Assembly: GCA_938008925.1 (NCBI GenBank)
Contig: CALLIQ010000021.1
Location: 1-14,823 of the forward strand
Direction of reading: 5' to 3'
DNA length: 14,823 bases
Origin: an uncultured Acidimicrobiales bacterium
GTDB taxonomy: Bacteria; Actinomycetota; Acidimicrobiia; Acidimicrobiales; SZUA-35
A model generated the notes under the pieces. The model saw nothing but the letters and a program-made list of their open reading frames with translations, searched no databases and had not been told where the DNA came from. This document shows positions 5,520 to 10,755 of this stretch, piece after piece; the stretch's first letter is position 1, and each line of letters starts with the position of its first letter. The translations under genes and the position numbers were made by a program.

Positions 5520-6227
5520 CTAGAGCGTGGCGAAAGCGCGAACGGTGAAGGTGCCGCAGCCTTCGATCTTTGGCGGGACGGCGGTGAAGGTGAAGCCAGC
5601 GCCGTCTGGCGACCCGGCTAGCGATTCGGCGGCCAGCGCGGCGGCGAGCACGTCGAGATTGGTCATGTGCTCGATGATCGGGATCTCGGCTCGCAGCAGT
5701 GTGGAGTGGACGGGCCGCTCCCCCGTTCCTTCCGTTGCGTCGATGTTGAGCGTGTCGATGCCCACGCAGGCGACGCCGGCGTCACGCAACCGTTCGGCCG
5801 CAGCGCCGGTGAGCGCGGGATGGTTCTCGAAGTAGTCGGGTGTTCCCCAGGTCGCCGCGTGGCCCGTCCACACGAGCACGGCTTTGCCGGCGACAGCCGC
5901 CGAGTCGAGATCGTCGAGCTCGATGACCCGCTCGCCCCGGCGATCGAGCAGCACCGCATCGATCGCGGCGACCCGCTCCAGCGCGAGGCCGGTGAGGTCG
6001 TGACCGTCCGCATAACGATGGAACGGCACGTCGAGGTAGGTGCCGGTGTTCGTGCACATCGTCACGAGCCCGATCTGGAAGGTGATGCCCGGTCCGTAGA
6101 TCTCCTCGGCCGCCTCGCGACTGAGATGGTCGGCGACCGTGGGTTCCGGCAGCCCCGGATAGGTCGTCATCCCGTCGGTGATGACGTGACTGAGGTCGAT
6201 GTGCGTGGCCGGTTGCGTCGTCAACAT
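5520..6227 (-). CDS. Cyclase / kynurenine formamidase-like hydrolase with altered metal site
   Basis: This 235-residue protein has the usual length and layout of the cyclase superfamily (KynB-type formamidases, isatin hydrolases): DLSHVITDGMTTYPG near the start, the metal motif at 60-70, and RPVH...IIEH near 171-187. Family members normally read H-x-G-T-H-x-D-x-P-x-H. Here the segment is NTGTYLDVPFH, so the first two His are N60 and Y64, while D66, H70, H174 and E186 are kept. The spacing of H174 and E186 (12) matches KynB. A subgroup with changed metal use or substrate is likely, and loss of activity is possible. The start at 6227 is the only ATG/GTG near the family's usual N-terminus. There is no strong Shine-Dalgarno. 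The gene is divergent from the HAD hydrolase with 84 bases between. The in vivo substrate is unknown. Confidence 0.85.
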   Translation of the reverse strand: MLTTQPATHIDLSHVITDGMTTYPGLPEPTVADHLSREAAEEIYGPGITFQIGLVTMCTNTGTYLDVPFHRYADGHDLTGLALERVAAIDAVLLDRRGERVIELDDLDSAAVAGKAVLVWTGHAATWGTPDYFENHPALTGAAAERLRDAGVACVGIDTLNIDATEGTGERPVHSTLLRAEIPIIEHMTNLDVLAAALAAESLAGSPDGAGFTFTAVPPKIEGCGTFTVRAFATL

Positions 6228-6298
6228 CGGCTCATCGTGCCGGGCTGGATCATCGCCGCAACCATCGATCCGAGACCGACGGCCCACGTTTTCGGCCC

Positions 6299-6304
6299 TA
6301 GCCT
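6299..6304 (+). promoter_or_regulatory. -10-like hexamer TAGCCT before the HAD gene
   Basis: TAGCCT is followed by seven bases and the GTG at 6312, the same spacing as before several other genes here. It supports the GTG start and a leaderless mRNA, and probably drives the HAD and GH1-like pair. Confidence 0.45.
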
Positions 6305-6311
6305 CAGACCG

Positions 6312-7004
6312 GTGAGCGACGACGTGACGACCCCGGCAAGCGACCAGGACCCCCCGCAGGAAGAGACGGTCGAGAATCCGCCCGAGGCGCTGCTCATCGA
6401 CTGGGCAGGCACGATCACCGTCCCGATGCGACAGATGATGTCGCTCGCCGCAGACGAGCTCGGATTCTCGAAAGAGGACGTTGCGAAGGCGTTCGGCGGC
6501 CTCGCTGAGTACATGGCCGGCGACAACTCGATCTTCCATCAGGCCGAGCGGGGCGAGATCGACGACGACGTGCTGCGGGACTTCATCGAGGAGAAGGCGC
6601 CGGGCGCGGGACGGCTGTTCGACCCGACCGGTCCGTCGTTCTTCAACGCTCCCGATCGGCCCGAGATGATCGAGCTGCTCCAAGAGCTCCGCGTCGCCGA
6701 CGTCACCGTCGTGATCGCCACCAACAACTTCGCGTCGATCCAGGATCTGCTCGCTCGGCGCTACCTCGACTCCGGCCTCGTCAGCGCCATCGTCAACTCG
6801 GCACTGGTGGGTGAACGCAAGCCCGACGCCGCGTTCTTCGAGGTCTGTCTCGATGCGTTCGAGCTCGAGCCAGCCGAGGCGTTGTTCGTCGACGACATGA
6901 GCCACAACGTCGAGGCGGCCGAGGCGCTGGGTATCCCGTCGCTCCTCGCCGGGTCGGACTCCGCCGACACCATCGCTGCGATCCGCACCGCGTTCGGAAT
7001 CTGA
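6312..7004 (+). CDS. HAD-superfamily hydrolase (HAD-IA, epoxide-hydrolase-like), atypical motif I
   Basis: This 230-residue protein shows the four HAD motifs: I at D30-W-A-G-T34, II at T137 in VVIATNN, III at K170 in GERKPD, and IV at D194-D195 in FVDDMSHN. A small helical cap lies at about 40-110. The NNF and RKPD segments recall the phosphatase half of epoxide hydrolases. In most HAD phosphatases motif I is DxDGT, with the second Asp acting as acid/base. Here that residue is A32 (DWAGT), as in phosphonoacetaldehyde hydrolase, but the cap lacks an obvious copy of that enzyme's MGLxK signature. The substrate is therefore open. The GTG at 6312 is chosen from the -10-like TAGCCT 7 bases upstream; the frame is open much further up but opposes the cyclase gene. 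The GH1-like gene starts three bases after the stop. Confidence 0.85.
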   Translation: MSDDVTTPASDQDPPQEETVENPPEALLIDWAGTITVPMRQMMSLAADELGFSKEDVAKAFGGLAEYMAGDNSIFHQAERGEIDDDVLRDFIEEKAPGAGRLFDPTGPSFFNAPDRPEMIELLQELRVADVTVVIATNNFASIQDLLARRYLDSGLVSAIVNSALVGERKPDAAFFEVCLDAFELEPAEALFVDDMSHNVEAAEALGIPSLLAGSDSADTIAAIRTAFGI

Positions 7005-7007
7005 TCC

Positions 7008-8156
7008 ATGGCACGAGTGGGGGCATGGATCACCTCGGCCGAGTCCGTCGGGGTGGTTTCGACGGCCGACTGGGCCCGGTGGATCGATCGAGGTCGTGCG
7101 CCGCACAGCGGTGAGGGCAACGGGTTCGACGCGAGCTGGCGAGACGACCTCGAGATGCTCGCCTCCTTCGGCGTCACCGAACTCGCCGTGACCGCGGAGT
7201 GGGCTCGGCTCGCCCCGGGGCCTCGCGAGCACGACCACCTCGAGATCGAACGCTTCCGTCTGCTCATGGAAGCGGTCGTCGAGTTCGGGATGGCGCCGTG
7301 GGTCTGCCTCGTCGACGGCACCCTGCCGGGTTGGTTCGTCGATGACGAGGGCGGCTTCGACGACGACCGCGCCCGGTCGCTGCTGTGGCCCGCCCACGTC
7401 GACTTCGTCGGCGAACTCGTCGGCGATCTCGCCGCCGGCTGGATCCCCCAACGCGAGCCGATCCGTCGGGTCCTGCGCTCTCACGTGCTCGGTCTCGCTC
7501 CGCCGGGACCGGCCCGGGCGCTCGCCGACACGTCCAACGCCGTCGCCAACGTGCTGCGGGCCGAGTCCGACGCGTGGCGACTCCTGCGTGGCACCTCCCC
7601 CGTTGCCGCTTCGGTGACCGGCCGCCGCTTCGTGCCAGACCAGGACGACGTGCGAGCGCGGCCACACGCCGAGTGGCTCGACGAAGTCTCTTGGGCCGCG
7701 CTCGAGCGGGTCATGACCGACGGCGAGCTGACCGTGGCCGGTCTGCCGTCGAGCACCGTCGATTCGCTTCGCGACGCCTACGACGTCGTGATCGTCCACC
7801 CTCGCCCGCCGGTGCTCGTCGACGGCGACGGCGGTTGGTCGCCGCTCCACGCGGATCGGGCCGAGCCGATGGCGGAAGCCGTCGACCGGGCGTCGGCGCT
7901 CGCTGGCACTCGTCGCCTCATCGCCTGTGGCGACCTCGTCAACGCCACGACGAGCGACGACCCGCAGGAACAGGCCGATCATCTCCAAGCCGTCATCGAG
8001 GCCGCCGGGTCCGGGGGCGCGACCGACTGGTGGCAATCGAGTCCGATCGACTCCTGGGGCTGGGAGAACGGATTCGACGTCGTGAACGGTGTCGTCGATC
8101 GCGACCGACGCCCTCGCCGAGCCGCCGACCTCCTCCGCCGACTCGCCCAGGCCTGA
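7008..8156 (+). CDS. Degenerate GH1-like (beta-glucosidase fold) protein, probable pseudo-enzyme
   Basis: This 382-residue protein follows the glycoside hydrolase family 1 plan by eye. An N-terminal WRDDLEMLASFGV segment and a strand like VTAEWARLAPGP match the conserved E-W-[SA]-R-[IL]-x-P strand. LPGWFVDDEGGF matches P-x-W-F-x-x-x-G-G. The C-terminal segment SPIDSWGWENGF, followed by RDRRPRRAADLL, matches the S-x-x-D-N-x-E-W end of GH1 barrels. The catalytic motifs are broken: T-F-N-E-P is IPQREP at 146-151 (E150 kept, Asn replaced by Arg), and [IV]-T-E-N-G is represented by LIACGD at 304-309, so the nucleophile Glu is missing. It is also shorter than the usual 440-480 residues. It may bind sugar or act as a scaffold rather than hydrolyse. 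It is probably in one operon with the HAD gene, three bases upstream. There is no signal peptide. Confidence 0.65.
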   Translation: MARVGAWITSAESVGVVSTADWARWIDRGRAPHSGEGNGFDASWRDDLEMLASFGVTELAVTAEWARLAPGPREHDHLEIERFRLLMEAVVEFGMAPWVCLVDGTLPGWFVDDEGGFDDDRARSLLWPAHVDFVGELVGDLAAGWIPQREPIRRVLRSHVLGLAPPGPARALADTSNAVANVLRAESDAWRLLRGTSPVAASVTGRRFVPDQDDVRARPHAEWLDEVSWAALERVMTDGELTVAGLPSSTVDSLRDAYDVVIVHPRPPVLVDGDGGWSPLHADRAEPMAEAVDRASALAGTRRLIACGDLVNATTSDDPQEQADHLQAVIEAAGSGGATDWWQSSPIDSWGWENGFDVVNGVVDRDRRPRRAADLLRRLAQA

Positions 8157-8161
8157 CGCCC

Positions 8162-8184
8162 CCTCCCCGGCGGGAGGCTACGTT
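8162..8184 (+). promoter_or_regulatory. GC-rich hairpin abutting a -10-like TACGTT
   Basis: CCTCCC (8162-8167), loop CGGC and GGGAGG (8172-8177) form a perfect 6-bp stem. TACGTT at 8179-8184 follows at once and lies seven bases before the ATG at 8192. The stem could end the upstream transcript or act as a site for a repressor over the promoter. There is no T-run, so a classical terminator is not supported. GGGAGG is too far (14 bases) to be the Shine-Dalgarno. Confidence 0.4.
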
Positions 8185-8191
8185 CACCGCC

Positions 8192-9136
8192 ATGAGCGCT
8201 CGCCCGATCATCCTCGACACCGATCCCGGCCAGGACGACGCCATCGCGATCCTCACGGCCCTCGCGTCGCCCGAGCTCGACGTGCTGGGGATCACCTGTG
8301 TCGCCGGGAACGTCCCGCTCCCCCTGACGCTGGCCAACGCCCGCAAGCTCGTCGAGCTGAGCGGCCGATCCGACGTGCCCGTCTTCGCCGGCTGCTCACG
8401 TCCCTTCGTTCGTTCGCTCGTCACGGCCGAGCACGTGCACGGCAAGACCGGCCTCGACGGACCCGAACTCCCGGAGCCGACGCTGCCCGTCGACGAACGG
8501 CACGCCGTCGACTTCATCATCGACACGCTTCGCTCCCATCCCGAGCCGGTCACGTTGTGTCCCGTCGGACCGCTCACCAACATCGCCATGGCGATCGTGA
8601 AGGAACCGTCGATCGTCGAGAACATCGCCGAGATCGTCGTGATGGGCGGGGCGTGGCGAGAGGGCGGCAACATCACGCCGGCGGCGGAGTTCAACATCTA
8701 CGTCGATCCGCACGCCGCGCACACGGTGTTCGAGTCGGGGGCGCCGATCGTCGTCCACTCGCTCGACGTCACCCATCGGGCGTTGATGTCCGACGAATGG
8801 ATCGAGAGCCTTCGATCGCTCGGCACCGACGTCGGCATCGCCAGCGCCGAGATGCTCGCGTTCTACGAACGCTTCGACGAGGAGAAGTACGGCACGTCAG
8901 GCGGGCCGCTCCACGATCCGAACGTGATCGCCTACCTACTCGAGCCCTCGCTGTATCAGGGCAAGTCGGTGGCGGTCACGATCGAGATCGGCTCGGAGCG
9001 AACCATGGGTCAGACCTCGGTCGACTGGTGGGGCGTCACGAAGAAGGTGCCGAACTGCACCTGGATCGACGACGTCGATGCCGACGGCTTCTATCGGTTG
9101 TTGTCGGAGCGGCTGGCCCGCTATCCGCTGGCCTGA
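8192..9136 (+). CDS. Inosine-uridine-preferring nucleoside hydrolase (IUNH family)
   Basis: This 314-residue protein is full length for the family and appears intact. The N-terminal DTDPGQDDA at 9-17 supplies the Asp residues that bind calcium and ribose. AEFNIYVDP in the middle is the second conserved block, and GPLHDP carries H241-D242, the proton donor region and last metal ligand, at the same positions as in the Crithidia enzyme. The reaction is hydrolysis of the N-glycosidic bond of a ribonucleoside to free base and ribose, used in purine/pyrimidine salvage. It is cytoplasmic, with no signal peptide. Base preference cannot be told from the sequence. The ATG at 8192 is supported by TACGTT 7 bases upstream. 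It lies 35 bases after the GH1-like gene and converges with the AAA+ gene. Confidence 0.95.
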   Translation: MSARPIILDTDPGQDDAIAILTALASPELDVLGITCVAGNVPLPLTLANARKLVELSGRSDVPVFAGCSRPFVRSLVTAEHVHGKTGLDGPELPEPTLPVDERHAVDFIIDTLRSHPEPVTLCPVGPLTNIAMAIVKEPSIVENIAEIVVMGGAWREGGNITPAAEFNIYVDPHAAHTVFESGAPIVVHSLDVTHRALMSDEWIESLRSLGTDVGIASAEMLAFYERFDEEKYGTSGGPLHDPNVIAYLLEPSLYQGKSVAVTIEIGSERTMGQTSVDWWGVTKKVPNCTWIDDVDADGFYRLLSERLARYPLA

Positions 9137-9177
9137 CGCCCAGACATGACGCCCAGACGTGACGCCCAAACCTGACG
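9134..9177. repeat. Tandem 13-bp repeats carrying stop codons in three frames
   Basis: TGACGCCCAGACA, TGACGCCCAGACG and TGACGCCCAAACC follow one another at 9134-9172, with a further TGACG to 9177. The first TGA is the stop codon of the nucleoside hydrolase. Because 13 is not a multiple of three, successive TGA triplets fall in successive frames. The block fills most of the short gap before the convergent AAA+ gene. Confidence 0.85.
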
Positions 9178-9196
9178 AGCGGGCCCGATTCCGGGA

Positions 9197-10600
9197 TCAG
9201 CCCCGACCGCGGTAGCTGGAGCGGGTGCCGATGGCGTCTTTGTTCAGGCGCTTCGAGAGGTGGAGGCCCTCGAGGATGAACTCCATCGCCGACGCGATCG
9301 CCGCCGGCGAATCGACGTCGCCGAGCAGCTCGGCGACCGGACCGGCGAACGACGGCTCCGACGCCAACAGCTCGACGTAGTCCGCGGCCGGAACGTCATC
9401 GCCGGCGCTCACCATCATGTCGCTCTCGAACGCATCGACGACCTGGCGGACGCCCTCGGGCGACACCCGTTCCTTGAAGGTGGTGAGGATCGCCGTGCGG
9501 AAGAGATGGTCGATGACCTCGCCATCGCGATCCTCGTCGAGCGACTCGATCTCGATCTTGCCGGCGGTCGACGCGATCAGGGCATCGAGGTCCGACACGC
9601 GAGGTACGACTTGATCATCGCCGAGGCGAAGTGCACGTCGAGTCGCCGCAGCGACGAGGGTCTCGAGGTTCGACACCGTGAGACGAACCGACACACCCGA
9701 ACGCTGATTGACGTGCGACGAACCACGAGCCACATGCGAGAAGTTCGCGATGAGCTCCTTCATGTAGTCGGGGATGAGGGTGTCCAGGCCGTCGTCGGGG
9801 ATGCGCGCCTCCTGATCGGCGATCTCGATCTCGGTCGACACCTCGAGCGGGTAGTGCGTTCGGATCTGAGCGCCGAAACGGTCCTTCAACGGCGTGATCA
9901 TGCGACCGCGGTTGGTGTAGTCCTCCGGGTTCGCCGAAGCGACGAGCATGACGTCGACGGGGAGGCGGACCTTGTAGCCACGGACCTGCACGTCGCGCTC
10001 CTCGAGCACGTTGAGCAGACCGACCTGGATTCGCTCGGCGAGGTCGGGAAGCTCGTTGATGGCGAACACGCCGCGGTTCGTGCGGGGGACGAGGCCGTAG
10101 TGGAGCGTGAGCTCGTCGGAGAGATAGCGACCCTCCGCGACCTTGATCGGGTCGACCTCGCCGATCAGGTCGGCGATGGAGGTGTCTGGCGTGGCCAACT
10201 TCTCGCCGAAGCGGTCCTCGCGGTGCACCCAACCGATCTCGGTGTCGTCGCCGTGCTCGGCGACGAGGTCCTTTGCGTACTTCGAGATGGGCTCGAACGG
10301 GTCGTCGTTGATCTCGGACCCGGCGACGATCGGCATCCACTCATCGAGCAGATTCGTCAGCGAGCGGATGATGCGGGTCTTGGCCTGACCTCGCTCACCG
10401 AGGAGCACCACATCGTGCCCGGCGAGCACCGCATGCTCGAGCTGGGGGACGACCGTGTCTTCGTATCCCATGACGCCGGGGAACAGATCCTCGCCAGCGC
10501 GAATCCGGGCGACGGCGTTCTCCCGGATCTCGTCTTTGATGGTGCGCGACTGCCAGCCAGAAGCCCGAAGTGCGCCGAGTGTGCTCGGTCGATCATCCAC
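9197..10600 (-). CDS. MoxR/magnesium-chelatase-like AAA+ ATPase
   Basis: This 467-residue protein has a single AAA+ domain. Walker A is GERGQAKT at 68-75, Walker B is VFAINE at 178-183 (Asn in place of the usual Asp, as often seen in MoxR/ChlI proteins), and sensor 1 is at N224 in ASANPED. A helical C-terminal part (about 300-467) follows. The insert between Walker A and B is long, and LNVLEERDVQVRG resembles the ChlI/BchI helix. Such ATPases act with a VWA-domain partner; the gene at 3349-5391 on the same strand is the likely one. Start: the frame is open to 10768, but GTG at 10600 is chosen because TAGGGT lies exactly 7 bases before it and the family-like sequence begins right after it. The target protein or cofactor is unknown. 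The C-terminus ends in a basic SSYRGRG. Confidence 0.9.
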   Translation of the reverse strand: MDDRPSTLGALRASGWQSRTIKDEIRENAVARIRAGEDLFPGVMGYEDTVVPQLEHAVLAGHDVVLLGERGQAKTRIIRSLTNLLDEWMPIVAGSEINDDPFEPISKYAKDLVAEHGDDTEIGWVHREDRFGEKLATPDTSIADLIGEVDPIKVAEGRYLSDELTLHYGLVPRTNRGVFAINELPDLAERIQVGLLNVLEERDVQVRGYKVRLPVDVMLVASANPEDYTNRGRMITPLKDRFGAQIRTHYPLEVSTEIEIADQEARIPDDGLDTLIPDYMKELIANFSHVARGSSHVNQRSGVSVRLTVSNLETLVAAATRRALRLGDDQVVPRVSDLDALIASTAGKIEIESLDEDRDGEVIDHLFRTAILTTFKERVSPEGVRQVVDAFESDMMVSAGDDVPAADYVELLASEPSFAGPVAELLGDVDSPAAIASAMEFILEGLHLSKRLNKDAIGTRSSYRGRG

Positions 10601-10607
10601 CTCGAGG

Positions 10608-10613
10608 ACCCTA
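10608..10613 (-). promoter_or_regulatory. -10-like hexamer TAGGGT before the AAA+ gene
   Basis: TAGGGT on the minus strand is followed by seven bases and the GTG at 10600. The same hexamer precedes the VWA gene. No clear -35 box is seen. It decides the GTG start over longer frames. Confidence 0.45.
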
Positions 10614-10755
10614 GTCCCGACTCCCCGAACCATCCCGATCGGCTCCGGCGGTCGAGGACGCCCCCCAGGTCGAACCAACGCTGATCGAGACGTGACCCCA
10701 CAGGTGACGGAGGTTCCTGCAAACCGGCGCCGATCTGGTGCCAGACTGCTCGTCC

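Noticed and set aside
5667..6311. Upstream extension of the HAD frame on the plus strand
   Set aside because: It is antisense to the cyclase gene. HAD motif I begins about 30 residues after the GTG at 6312, which also has a -10-like box at the expected distance.
6228..8036. Long upstream extension (about 600 codons) of the cyclase frame on the minus strand
   Set aside because: It runs antisense through the HAD and GH1-like genes. The family's N-terminus starts at the ATG at 6227.
3349..10600. True magnesium chelatase (ChlI/ChlD) for chlorophyll or cobaltochelatase for cobalamin
   Set aside because: No tetrapyrrole genes or large H-type subunit are nearby. AAA+ plus VWA architecture alone is not specific.
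9260..10684. 474-residue open frame on the plus strand
   Set aside because: It is antisense to the AAA+ gene, whose Walker motifs are clear; no motifs are seen in this frame.
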